In this document: positions 34,852 to 43,671 of the stretch, piece after piece | Numbering within the stretch: position 1 is the stretch's first letter | Layout: every line of letters starts with the position of its first letter | Assembly: GCF_003614975.1 (NCBI RefSeq) | Contig: NZ_QZWI01000011.1 | Location: 103,828 to 167,827 of the forward strand | Reading direction: 5' to 3' | Length of the DNA: 64,000 bases | Source of the DNA: Rahnella bruchi | GTDB lineage: Bacteria; Pseudomonadota; Gammaproteobacteria; Enterobacterales; Enterobacteriaceae | Made by a program: the position numbers and the translations under genes | Notes under the pieces: generated by a model | Databases searched by the model: none | Told to the model about the DNA's origin: nothing | The model's input: only the letters and a program-made list of their open reading frames with translations

Positions 34852-35775
34852 CTATTTACTTTCAGGTGCGCTCATTTTGGCCTTACCCGCCCGCTTTTGT
34901 GCCGGGCTGAGAACCAGCCAGACCGCCACGCAGATCAGTATTCCGCCGGCGAAGAAGCCTTCTGACAGCGTTTCATTGAGCAGCAGATAACCCCACAGAA
35001 TACCGAAAGGCGGGATCAGGAACGTGACCGTCATGCTGCGCAGCGGGCCGATATCGGCAATCAGGCGGAAATACAGGATATACGCCCACGCTGTGCAGAT
35101 AAGGCCGACCGCCAGCACGCAAAGCCAGACCAGCGGCTGCGCCCAGTGAACCGGTACTTCGGTTGCTGAGGCGTAGAGGAAAAACGGCAACAGGAACAGC
35201 GTAGCGCCCAGCTGGCTGCCGGTGGCGACCAGTTTCGGATCTAATCCGCCGCGTTCAGTTATCCAGCGGCGGGTCAGGAAACCGGCCACCGCGTAACAGC
35301 CCGTCGCCACCAGACACGCAATCACGCCCGCCAGAAGTTGCGGCACTGATTCCGCACTGCCTGTGGTGGTCAGCAGGGTAATACCAAACAGGCCAACCAG
35401 CACGCCAAGCGCTTTTTTGAGCGTCACGGCTTCGTGGAAGAACAGACCTCCCATCACCACGCCCATCAGCGGCGTGGTTGCGTTGAGGATCGCTGAGTAG
35501 CCCGCCGGTAACCAGCGAGCCGCCAGGCAATACATCAGGAAAGGCAAACCGGAGTTGATCACCCCGAGCAGTAATGAGCTGCCGAATTTTTGCTGATAAT
35601 CACGCGGTGTTCGCATTACGGCCAGAATAACCACCAGCCCGATAAAGCCGAACAACACGCGTAAAAACGCCGTATTGATGGCTCCGAAAGCCGGAGACGC
35701 CACCCGCATAAACAGAAAACTGCCGCCCCAGATCGCCGCAAGCAGTAACAGACGGCAAAAATCTCCCGCTTTCAT
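34852..35775 (-). CDS. EamA/DMT-family inner-membrane transporter
   Basis: The 307-residue protein has ten membrane helices in two EamA repeats: LLLAAIWGGSFLFMRVASPA opens the first, and VATGCYAVAGFLTRRWITER opens the second. ALGVLVGLFGITLLTT and FLIPPFGILWGYLLLNETLS are typical EamA motifs. Such proteins export metabolites or amino acids; the substrate is unknown. The ATG follows AGGGGACGTAA. It is divergent from the ComB-like gene. Confidence 0.85.
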   Translation of the reverse strand: MKAGDFCRLLLLAAIWGGSFLFMRVASPAFGAINTAFLRVLFGFIGLVVILAVMRTPRDYQQKFGSSLLLGVINSGLPFLMYCLAARWLPAGYSAILNATTPLMGVVMGGLFFHEAVTLKKALGVLVGLFGITLLTTTGSAESVPQLLAGVIACLVATGCYAVAGFLTRRWITERGGLDPKLVATGSQLGATLFLLPFFLYASATEVPVHWAQPLVWLCVLAVGLICTAWAYILYFRLIADIGPLRSMTVTFLIPPFGILWGYLLLNETLSEGFFAGGILICVAVWLVLSPAQKRAGKAKMSAPESK

Positions 35776-35917
35776 TTACGTCCCCTATTGAACATTGGCT
35801 ATTGCCTTGTTTTAGTAATGTTATTATCAACGTTAAATTCGTGTTAATCAGTGTAGTGAATTCGCTGGCGGATTAACCTGCTTTTTCTTGCTTTTATATT
35901 CTGAACAGGACGCTTTC

Positions 35918-36640
35918 ATGACGGATTTTTCACAGGCTGAATTTGATGTTCGCGTGGAATGGGGCGCACCAGCCATTGAGCATCTGGCCGCAGAAGCGGA
36001 CTGTATCGTGATTATCGACGTGATGTCGTTTTCCACCTGCGTGAGCGTGGCTAATGAACGCGGCGGCGTAATTTTCCCTTATCCCTGGAAAGATGCCAGC
36101 GCGCAGCAGTTTGCCGCAGAAAATAATGCCGTATGCGCGCAGTTTGACCGGCGTTTTCAGGGGCCAGGTTTTACCCTTTCCCCCTGCTCTTTGCTGGACA
36201 TGACTGCCGGAACGCGGCTCGTTTTGCCTTCGCCGAACGGATCGGCTCTGACCTTCCAGGCCAAAGCGCACAAGGCGGCGATTTTCACGGCCTGTTTTCG
36301 CAATCTGACGGCGACCGCCCGTGTCTGTGAAAAATATCGCCACATTCTGATCGTGCCCGCCGGTGAAAAGTGGCCGGACAACGCTCTGCGCCCGGCGCTG
36401 GAAGACTTAGCTGCCGCTGGCGGGCTGGTTTCACGTCTTTCGCACCGTCGTTTGTCGGCAGAAGCCCGCGCGGCCCGCGCCGTTTATCAAAACCTGACAC
36501 TGGCAGAACTGGCAGATTGCGGCTCGGCGCGTGAACTCAAACGTCGCGGTTTTGCATCGGATGTCGGGTTATGTCTGCAGGAAGATGTGAGTGATTTTGC
36601 CTGTCAGTTGCAGGACGACTCTTTTACTGCGATCCGCTGA
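35918..36640 (+). CDS. ComB-like 2-phosphosulfolactate phosphatase family protein
   Basis: The 240-residue protein resembles ComB: IVIIDVMSFSTCVSVANERG (acidic metal site), GPGFTLSPCSLLDMTAGTRL, VLPSPNGSALTFQAKAHKAA and ILIVPAGEKWPDNALRPALE. Named members remove phosphate from 2-phosphosulfolactate in coenzyme M or sulfolactate synthesis, pathways not expected in enterobacteria, so the real substrate may differ. The start at 35918 follows AACAGGACGCTTTC. It is divergent from the EamA transporter, which might move a related compound; that is inference. Confidence 0.75.
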   Translation: MTDFSQAEFDVRVEWGAPAIEHLAAEADCIVIIDVMSFSTCVSVANERGGVIFPYPWKDASAQQFAAENNAVCAQFDRRFQGPGFTLSPCSLLDMTAGTRLVLPSPNGSALTFQAKAHKAAIFTACFRNLTATARVCEKYRHILIVPAGEKWPDNALRPALEDLAAAGGLVSRLSHRRLSAEARAARAVYQNLTLAELADCGSARELKRRGFASDVGLCLQEDVSDFACQLQDDSFTAIR

Positions 36641-36769
36641 AAGGAAAATCGCTCTTTTTGATCCTCGCCGGATCTATAACCCGGCCAAAGTTGTGTGATA
36701 GGTTAAATACTTATCATCTATCTTTTGCTGCGCCTTGCAGCGATGCTGTTTTTTCCAGGACAGAAGACA

Positions 36770-38215
36770 ATGAGCCAGAGTAAATCGGATGCGTCAGAAC
36801 ATCCGCAGGGAGATTCCGCCGTCAGTTCCGGGATCTCCGTTATTGCTTTATTGGTTGCTGCTGCATTTTTTATGGAGTTTATCGACGGAACGGTGATTGC
36901 CACCGCACTGCCGCAAATGGCGCTTTCATTCGGGGTTTCGGCGGTCGATCTAAATGCGGGGATGAGCGCCTATATGCTGACGCTGGCAGTGTTGATCCCG
37001 GCCAGCGGCTGGGCGGCAGAACGTTTTGGTGCCCGCAACGTGTTCACCTTTGCCCTCGCGGTCTTCACGCTGGCGTCGCTGTTTTGTGCGATGGCGACCA
37101 GCGTCAGTGAATTTATCATTCTGCGAATTATTCAGGGGATTGGCGGTGCGCTGATGGTGCCGGTCGGGCGTCTGACGGTGCTGAAAACCACGCCAAAACC
37201 GCAACTTATCAAAGCCATCGCCACGCTGACCTGGCCTGCACTGGTGGCACCTATCCTCGGGCCACCGCTCGGCGGATTCATCACCCATTACGCATCGTGG
37301 CACTGGATATTTTATATCAACGTGCCGCTTGGGATTATTGCCATGATCCTGGCGTGGCGGCTGTTTCCGCAAGAAAAACCCACAGAACCGAAGCATTTTG
37401 ATAAACCGGGCTTTCTGCTCACCGGACTGGCGATGCTGTCGCTGGTGACGGGGCTTGAGCTGATCAGCCAGGATCATATTCTGTGGACCACCGCCGCGCT
37501 GCTGCTGGTGGCCGGTGTGGTACTTTCGGTTCTGGCGGTCCGCCATCTTTACCGCGACCCTTCGCCGATGGTTCATCTGGGTTCAATGGTGATCCCGACG
37601 TTTCGCATCTGTATGGGCGGCGGTTCGCTGTTTCGCGTGACCATCAGTGCGGTGCCTTTTCTGCTGCCGCTGATGTTGCAGGTCGGATTTGGGATGGATC
37701 CTTTCCATGCCGGTTTGTTAGTGCTGGCGGTATTTGCCGGTAATCTGGCGATGAAACCGGCTACCACGCCGCTTATCCGCCGTTTCGGTTTTCGTCCGGT
37801 GCTGGTCGTTAACGGATTACTCAGCGTTTTCTCCCTGCTGTTTTGCGCCTTTATGACGCCCGGCACGCCGGACTGGCTGGTGATGTTGCTGCTGTTCCTC
37901 GGGGGCTTAAGCCGTTCAATGCAGTTTACCGGCATCAGCACGCTGGCGTTTTCGGACGTGCCGCAAAAGCAGATGGCCGATGCCAATACGTTGTTCAGCA
38001 CGGTGTTACAGCTTTCAGTCGGACTTGGGATCACTGTAGGCGCCCTGGGAACAAGGCTCGGAGAACAGCTGATCACGTTGTTCCACTGGGATGATGTGCC
38101 GGGCATGAGCTTTAAAATTGCCTTTATCGTGATAGCCATTCTGACGCTGATCGGCTGGCTGGATATGTTGCGGCTGAAACCGGATGCAGGCTCGACGGTT
38201 TCGGGCAAAAAATGA
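36770..38215 (+). CDS. MFS drug:H+ antiporter, EmrB/QacA (14-TM, DHA2) type
   Basis: The 481-residue protein is a DHA2 MFS pump: MEFIDGTVIATALPQMALSF (motif D-type start of helix 1), PASGWAAERFGARNVFTFAL (motif A), IQGIGGALMVPVGRLTV (motif B) and LTWPALVAPILGPPLGGFIT (antiporter motif C), followed by WHWIFYINVPLGI. No EmrA-like membrane-fusion partner is adjacent. The ATG at 36770 follows CAGGACAGAAGACA. Substrate is unknown. Confidence 0.88.
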   Translation: MSQSKSDASEHPQGDSAVSSGISVIALLVAAAFFMEFIDGTVIATALPQMALSFGVSAVDLNAGMSAYMLTLAVLIPASGWAAERFGARNVFTFALAVFTLASLFCAMATSVSEFIILRIIQGIGGALMVPVGRLTVLKTTPKPQLIKAIATLTWPALVAPILGPPLGGFITHYASWHWIFYINVPLGIIAMILAWRLFPQEKPTEPKHFDKPGFLLTGLAMLSLVTGLELISQDHILWTTAALLLVAGVVLSVLAVRHLYRDPSPMVHLGSMVIPTFRICMGGGSLFRVTISAVPFLLPLMLQVGFGMDPFHAGLLVLAVFAGNLAMKPATTPLIRRFGFRPVLVVNGLLSVFSLLFCAFMTPGTPDWLVMLLLFLGGLSRSMQFTGISTLAFSDVPQKQMADANTLFSTVLQLSVGLGITVGALGTRLGEQLITLFHWDDVPGMSFKIAFIVIAILTLIGWLDMLRLKPDAGSTVSGKK

Positions 38216-38265
38216 ATAACTTCACTATGATGAGTCGTGTTAATTAACCCTGTTGGGAGCCCCCG

Positions 38266-39159
38266 ATGTTCAAAGGATTAAGTGCATTTCCTCTTACACC
38301 GCTGACTGAAAAAGGCATTGATGAAAAATCCTTTGTCAGACTGATAGAACGGCTGGTCAGTGCGGGTGTGGATTCCATCGGGGCGCTGGGTTCGACGGGC
38401 AGTTACGCCTATCTCAAACACAGTGAGCGCGACCGCGTGGCGCGGCTGGCGGTAGAACACGCTGATGGCATTCCGGTGATGGTCAGTATCGGGTCAGTGC
38501 GCACTTCTGACGTGCTGCATCTGGCAGAAGATGCCCAGCGGGCGGGCGTGAGTGCTGTTTTACTGGCGCCTGTGTCTTATCAGAAGCTCACCAGTGACGA
38601 AGTTTTCACGCTGTATGAAACGGTGACGCGTCATCTTTCCGTGCCATTGTGTGTTTACGATAATCCGGCCACCACACATTTCGATTTCACCGATGAGCTT
38701 TATGGGCGTATCGCGCAATTGCCCCACGTTGCGAGCATCAAAATCCCCGGTTTGTCTGCTGACCCGTCGGCGACGCAAAAACGTCTGGCTGAAATCCGGC
38801 GGCTGGTTCCCGCGCATATCACGCTCGGCGCGGCAGGCGATCTGGCCGCTGCCACGGTTCTGACGCAAGGCGGGGATGTCTGGTATTCAGTGATTGCCGG
38901 ATTGTTCCCGGAAATTCCGGTGGCCATTACACGTGCGGCGCAAAGCGGAAATATCCAAACTGCACAGGATTTATCGGCACAACTGGAACCGCTCTGGGAA
39001 TTGTTCCGCCAGCACGGCAGCCTGCGCGTGGTAGCAGCTGCCGCAGAAATTCTCGGCCTGGTACAGGCGCCCTGTCTGCCGTTGCCGCTTCAGTCTGTCG
39101 CCGGAGATGAACGTCAGCGACTGGCGCGGGTTCTCGATGAACTGGATTTGCGCGCCTGA
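38266..39159 (+). CDS. DapA-family (dihydrodipicolinate synthase/N-acetylneuraminate lyase-like) aldolase
   Basis: The 297-residue TIM barrel has the family residues Tyr131 in CVYDNPA and the Schiff-base Lys159 in VASIKIPGL; the GALGSTGSYAYL loop (39-50) takes the place of the GTTGE pyruvate-binding motif. Family members condense or cleave pyruvate with an aldehyde. Because the loop differs from true DapA (GTTGESAT), it is more likely a catabolic lyase or dehydratase. It is a single gene between the MFS pump and srfABC, giving no pathway clue. Confidence 0.82.
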   Translation: MFKGLSAFPLTPLTEKGIDEKSFVRLIERLVSAGVDSIGALGSTGSYAYLKHSERDRVARLAVEHADGIPVMVSIGSVRTSDVLHLAEDAQRAGVSAVLLAPVSYQKLTSDEVFTLYETVTRHLSVPLCVYDNPATTHFDFTDELYGRIAQLPHVASIKIPGLSADPSATQKRLAEIRRLVPAHITLGAAGDLAAATVLTQGGDVWYSVIAGLFPEIPVAITRAAQSGNIQTAQDLSAQLEPLWELFRQHGSLRVVAAAAEILGLVQAPCLPLPLQSVAGDERQRLARVLDELDLRA

Positions 39160-39283
39160 ACGCGATGGCGGGCACCTGTCCCGCCGTCATTTCTCTCTTC
39201 TGCCTCCACGCCATAAACAGCCACCCTTTTTGACCCTTATTCCCCCGTTTGATTTCGCTTAAATCGCTTAAGGTGGCAGCATC

Positions 39284-39328
39284 ATGAACCTTTTCTGCCT
39301 GCGCGCTGGCGCGGAGCAAAACCACTAA
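39284..39328 (+). CDS. Possible 14-residue leader peptide upstream of srfA
   Basis: ATG follows AAGGTGGCAGCATC, a good ribosome-binding site, and the frame MNLFCLRAGAEQNH ends 13 bases before the srfA GTG, just before AAAGG. Coupled reinitiation or leader control is possible; coding status is unproven. Confidence 0.3.
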   Translation: MNLFCLRAGAEQNH

Positions 39329-39341
39329 AGGCTATTCAGGC

Positions 39342-40694
39342 GTGGCAAAATCATTTTTACGCAGTGGCAGTCTCAACGACATCCTTGCGCTGGGCGAAAG
39401 CGGGCAGCCGGTTTACGCATCAGCCCTGCAATTACGGGAAACCTTACGCCTGCGTAAACAACCTGCAATCGCAGATTGTCTGGCAATTCCTCAACTCAAT
39501 GAGGCCGGTGATCGCCTCGACTGGTATTCGCCACGCGAAGGCAAAGTGGTTTCCTGGGCGGCAGCGACTGACGCGGCCCGCGCTTCGGCCTTGCGCCAGC
39601 TGGAAAACTGCCTCGATGTTGTGTCGCAAATCAGCAAAGCAGCAAAATCCTCCGAAAAATCCGCCAGCCAGTTCTTTGGTGCGTTACTGGATAAAGCCTT
39701 CCGTTTTCCGGATCAGAACCACGTGTATCTGGTCGGCGGTCAGCCTGTTCTGACGTTCTGGGGATTTGTCACCTTAGACAGCACCGCCAATGCTGAACCT
39801 TTTGCCGCGCTGCGCAATACGCTCAAAGCAGATGAACCCTTACCGACTCTTTCGCTGGCCGCTGAAAGAGTTAAAGCGCCCGAGCCTGTAGTCGCACAAG
39901 AGCCGCCAGTACGGGTGATAAAAACCATCGAAGCGCGCGCCGCTGAACAGGAAGCAGTAATCCCTGAACCGGTTGCGGCAGTGCGCCGCAAAAAATCCCC
40001 GCTGCTCTGGGCACTGCCTGTCGCCGCGCTGGTAGTGGCCGGTTCGGCGGCGGGCTGGTTGTATTCACGCACGCCTGCGCCGAAAGTGGAAATAGCTAAA
40101 ACTGACACACCAAAACCCGCTCCGGCCGCTGAGCCGGTGGCCATCGCCCCGCCGCCGGTCGCTGAGCCGCCAAAAGCGCCGGAAGTGAAAGCCCCGGAAG
40201 CTGCGCCGTTACCGGTGGCCCCTGCAGCTGTAGTGGTGCCTTCTCCGGCTCCGGTTGCGGAAGTCGAGAAAACGCCGGTAGTGCCGGAACCTGCTCCTGC
40301 GCCGGTCAGTAAAAACGCGCTGGTCATGCCGCCGGATGCAGTAAAAATCGGCTCAACAAAATTCCTCAACGGTAACTGGAGCGGCATCGTTGAAATCAAA
40401 GATCCGGTTACCGGCAAGCCGCCGGTGCTGCGTTATCAGTTCAAACAAGGTCAGGGCACGGTGAAAATCACCTATGGTGCCGGGGTAACCTGTCGCGCGC
40501 CGGTCAATGCCGGGCTGATGCAGTCGGGGAATCTGGTCATTAACAGCCGCTATAAAGCGAAATGCAGTGACGGTTCCCGCTATCAGATGCCGGAAATCAG
40601 CTGTACCCAGGGCGCAACTGGCGCTGCCGTGTGTCAGGGCCGTTACAACGGCGACACGGTTTACCCAATGACGATTAAGCGCGAAGGGAAATAA
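39342..40694 (+). CDS. srfA: SrfA-like protein, single-pass membrane component of SrfABC
   Basis: The 450-residue protein starts with GTG. Residues 1-165 form a soluble domain (FLRSGSLNDILALGESGQPV onward); 222-243 (SPLLWALPVAALVVAGSAAG) is a single membrane helix after a KK pair; about 247-325 is a Pro/Ala/Glu-rich linker; about 330-450 is a beta-rich C-terminal domain (FLNGNWSGIVEIKDPVTGKP) with four cysteines, presumably periplasmic. This layout is a type II membrane anchor. It lies four bases before srfB. In Salmonella srfABC is an SsrB-controlled operon of poorly defined role, and related operons in Xenorhabdus are reported as cytotoxic. Confidence 0.85.
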   Translation: MAKSFLRSGSLNDILALGESGQPVYASALQLRETLRLRKQPAIADCLAIPQLNEAGDRLDWYSPREGKVVSWAAATDAARASALRQLENCLDVVSQISKAAKSSEKSASQFFGALLDKAFRFPDQNHVYLVGGQPVLTFWGFVTLDSTANAEPFAALRNTLKADEPLPTLSLAAERVKAPEPVVAQEPPVRVIKTIEARAAEQEAVIPEPVAAVRRKKSPLLWALPVAALVVAGSAAGWLYSRTPAPKVEIAKTDTPKPAPAAEPVAIAPPPVAEPPKAPEVKAPEAAPLPVAPAAVVVPSPAPVAEVEKTPVVPEPAPAPVSKNALVMPPDAVKIGSTKFLNGNWSGIVEIKDPVTGKPPVLRYQFKQGQGTVKITYGAGVTCRAPVNAGLMQSGNLVINSRYKAKCSDGSRYQMPEISCTQGATGAAVCQGRYNGDTVYPMTIKREGK

Positions 40695-40698
40695 GACC

Positions 40699-43671
40699 AT
40701 GCTGGCAACCATTACTGATTTTAAACAAAAGATTACGTTGATCCGCGACAGCGGCATTCAGTTTCTCGACTTCGCGCTGAAGCCGGTTTGGGATCTCGAA
40801 CTGCCTGCCAAATTTGTGCGTAAAAGTGCCAACGGCCCGCTGTTGCGTCTGGATTATAATCCGCAAAATGGTCGTCATTTTTTACCGGCAACCGACGGTG
40901 GTGCGCCGGAAGTGGTGCGTCCTGAGTTCAGTTTCCCGCTAGAACAGTCACTGAAACTGCTGGATCAAATCTGGCTGCCGTTGCCTTTTTTGCGCTTTAA
41001 TCCACCGCGCACTTTCATGGCGGGTCCCGATAACTGGGCACGGGTGCAAATCCGTCAGCTCGATACACCGGAAGCCGACGGCAGCACGCACCGCGTGGTG
41101 ATTGCTTTCGATACCCGCGTGGTGGAAGGCGATGACGAACACACCCAGCTCGCGCCGACATCCGATGACGTGAAAAACGGCATCAGTTTCGCGCTGGCGT
41201 GGCATAACGACGAACTGCCGGATTTCCTCGACCAGACCTGGGTTGACGGCTGGCTGCGTGAAGTCTTTACCGAACAGTCCGCCATTCGTGAACAACGTGA
41301 AGCGCGCAACATCAAAGTGGCCCTGCGCGAGTTTGAATATCAGGCGCACTACCTGAATTTACTGGAAATGCTCGGCAGCCAGCTGGGCATCCCGGAGCTG
41401 AAAATCGGCGGTGCCACCTTGCAGGAACCGGCGATCAACGTAGATCTGATCCTCGATGTCGGTAACTCACATACCTGTGGCATTCTGGTTGAAGATCACG
41501 TGGGAGAAACCGACGGTCTGAAACAAACCAGCGAACTGCAACTGCGCGACCTTTCTCAGCCGCATTTTCTCTATAACGAACTGTTCGAAAGCCGGGTGGA
41601 ATTCGCACAGGCGCGTTTCGGTAAACCTAACTTCTCCGCAGAAAGTGGCCGTGATGATGCGTTCATCTGGCCGTCGATTCTGCGTGCCGGTCGTGAGGCC
41701 AGCCGTCTGGCATTGCTGCGCGAAGGCACTGAAGGATCGACCGGTATTTCCAGCCCGCGCCGTTATTTGTGGGATGAAGACAGTTATGCGCCAGGCTGGC
41801 GTTTCAGTCAGGGCGGTCACGGTGCTGTGACTGAGCCGGTTGCGGCGGCCATGCCGCTGACGTTTCTGATTAACGATGAAGGACAACCGCTGTCTGATTT
41901 ACCCGCTGAAGATCGTCTGCCGGTATTTTCGGCGCACTACAGCCGCAGTTCCGTCATGACGCTGATGTTGTCGGAACTGCTGGCGCAGGCGCTGATGCAA
42001 ATCAACAGCCCGGCGCAGCGGACTAAAATGCTGCGATCTTCCGCCCCGCGTCAGTTACGCAATATTATTCTGACCCTTCCTTCGGCGATGCCGAAACCGG
42101 AGCGTGAAATTTTCCGTCGCCGTATGCAGGAAGCGATTGGTCTGGTGTGGAAATCCATGGGCTGGCATCCGTCTGATGACGGCTTCAAAAATCCGGCTGG
42201 CAAGGCGAAAAGCCTGATGCCGGTGCCGGATGTACAGATGGAATGGGACGAAGCGACCTGCGGACAAATGGTCTATCTGTATAACGAAACGCAGGTGAAT
42301 TTCGGCGGGCATACCGGTGAATTCTTTGCCAGCATGGCGCGTCCTGACCGCGAACTGGCGGATGACGAGCCAGTCGGTAAAACGTTGCGTATCGCCTCGA
42401 TTGATATCGGCGGCGGAACCACCGATCTGGCGATCACCCAATACTGGCTTGACGACGGGATGGGGAATAACGTCAAAATCACCCCGCGTCTGTTGTTCCG
42501 CGAGGGCTTTAAAGTGGCGGGCGACGATATCCTGCTCGACGTCATTCAGCTCTACATTCTGCCAGCGCTGCACGCGGCGCTGAAAAAAGCCGGTCTGGCA
42601 AATCCCGACGGACTGATGACTCGTCTGTTCGGCAGTGAAGGCCGCATGGACGGGCACGCCACGCTGCGCCAGCAAAGCACGCTGCAAATTTTCATTCCGC
42701 TGGCGCACGCCGTGCTGGAAGTGTATGAACGCTTTGATCCCCTTGATACGCACGCGGAAATCGACGCGCCGTTTGGTGAATTGCTGGAACAGGCACCGAC
42801 GCAAAAAGTGCTCGATTATCTGCACACGGAAATTCAGCGCGTACTGCCTGCTGGTTCTGCGGTCTTTGATATTCTGCAAACCCCGCTGGTACTCAAACTC
42901 AGCAAACTGCACGGCGAGTTTTTATCTAACCGGATGAGCATTACGCAGAATCTGCGTTCACTGTGCGAAGTGGTGTCGCTGCATGACTGCGACGTTTTGC
43001 TGCTGACCGGCCGCCCTTCGCGCTTCCCTGGCATTCAGGCGCTGTTCCGCCATCTGCAACCGCTGCCGATTAACCGCATGTTATCGCTGGACGGTTATCA
43101 CACCAGCGGCTGGTATCCGTTTAACAAACTCGGACGCATCGACAACCCGAAATCAACGGCGGCTGTCGGCGCGATGCTGTGCCTGCTGGCGCTGGATCTG
43201 CGTCTGCCGGGCTTCTACTTCAAAGCCGGTGATTTCCAGCCGTATTCGACGGTGCGTTATCTGGGCATGCTCGATGGCAATCAGGCGCTGACCGGCGAGA
43301 ACGTCTGTTACAGCGAGATCGACCTCGATGCCCATGATTACAAACTCGACGGCGGGGCCAGTTTCCGTATTCGCGGTGCTATTTGTCTGGGCTTCCGTCA
43401 GCTGGAAAATGACCGCTGGCCTGCGTCTCCGCTGTATACCTTGTCGATTGCAGAGCCCGAACTTGCGCGGAAAGTGGCGGGTGACAGCGTGCTGCGGGTG
43501 AAACTTGCAGTGAAAAAAGGCGAAGATCACCCGACGCCGGAATTTTTTGATATTGCCAGCGCGGTTCTGGATAACGGCACTAAAGTGCCGGTCCATCACC
43601 TGCGTCTGCGGCTAAATACACTGGGCGAAAGCCATTACTGGATCGACAGTGGGAGCGTATTCGTCTCATGA
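40699..43671 (+). CDS. srfB: SrfB, actin/Hsp70-fold ATPase-like protein
   Basis: The 990-residue protein is SrfB. It carries the three nucleotide-site motifs of the actin/Hsp70/sugar-kinase fold: phosphate 1 as LILDVGNSHTCGILV (about 250), phosphate 2 as SIDIGGGTTDLAIT (about 566) and an adenosine motif in VLLLTGRPSRFPGIQALF (about 765). No signal peptide or membrane helix is evident. A large ATP-dependent scaffold or chaperone-like role is inferred. Its stop overlaps the srfC start (ATGA), so the two are coupled. Confidence 0.92.
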   Translation: MLATITDFKQKITLIRDSGIQFLDFALKPVWDLELPAKFVRKSANGPLLRLDYNPQNGRHFLPATDGGAPEVVRPEFSFPLEQSLKLLDQIWLPLPFLRFNPPRTFMAGPDNWARVQIRQLDTPEADGSTHRVVIAFDTRVVEGDDEHTQLAPTSDDVKNGISFALAWHNDELPDFLDQTWVDGWLREVFTEQSAIREQREARNIKVALREFEYQAHYLNLLEMLGSQLGIPELKIGGATLQEPAINVDLILDVGNSHTCGILVEDHVGETDGLKQTSELQLRDLSQPHFLYNELFESRVEFAQARFGKPNFSAESGRDDAFIWPSILRAGREASRLALLREGTEGSTGISSPRRYLWDEDSYAPGWRFSQGGHGAVTEPVAAAMPLTFLINDEGQPLSDLPAEDRLPVFSAHYSRSSVMTLMLSELLAQALMQINSPAQRTKMLRSSAPRQLRNIILTLPSAMPKPEREIFRRRMQEAIGLVWKSMGWHPSDDGFKNPAGKAKSLMPVPDVQMEWDEATCGQMVYLYNETQVNFGGHTGEFFASMARPDRELADDEPVGKTLRIASIDIGGGTTDLAITQYWLDDGMGNNVKITPRLLFREGFKVAGDDILLDVIQLYILPALHAALKKAGLANPDGLMTRLFGSEGRMDGHATLRQQSTLQIFIPLAHAVLEVYERFDPLDTHAEIDAPFGELLEQAPTQKVLDYLHTEIQRVLPAGSAVFDILQTPLVLKLSKLHGEFLSNRMSITQNLRSLCEVVSLHDCDVLLLTGRPSRFPGIQALFRHLQPLPINRMLSLDGYHTSGWYPFNKLGRIDNPKSTAAVGAMLCLLALDLRLPGFYFKAGDFQPYSTVRYLGMLDGNQALTGENVCYSEIDLDAHDYKLDGGASFRIRGAICLGFRQLENDRWPASPLYTLSIAEPELARKVAGDSVLRVKLAVKKGEDHPTPEFFDIASAVLDNGTKVPVHHLRLRLNTLGESHYWIDSGSVFVS

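Noticed and set aside
42055..42912. A 285-codon frame antisense to srfB
   Set aside because: Overlaps SrfB nucleotide motifs on the sense strand; shadow composition.
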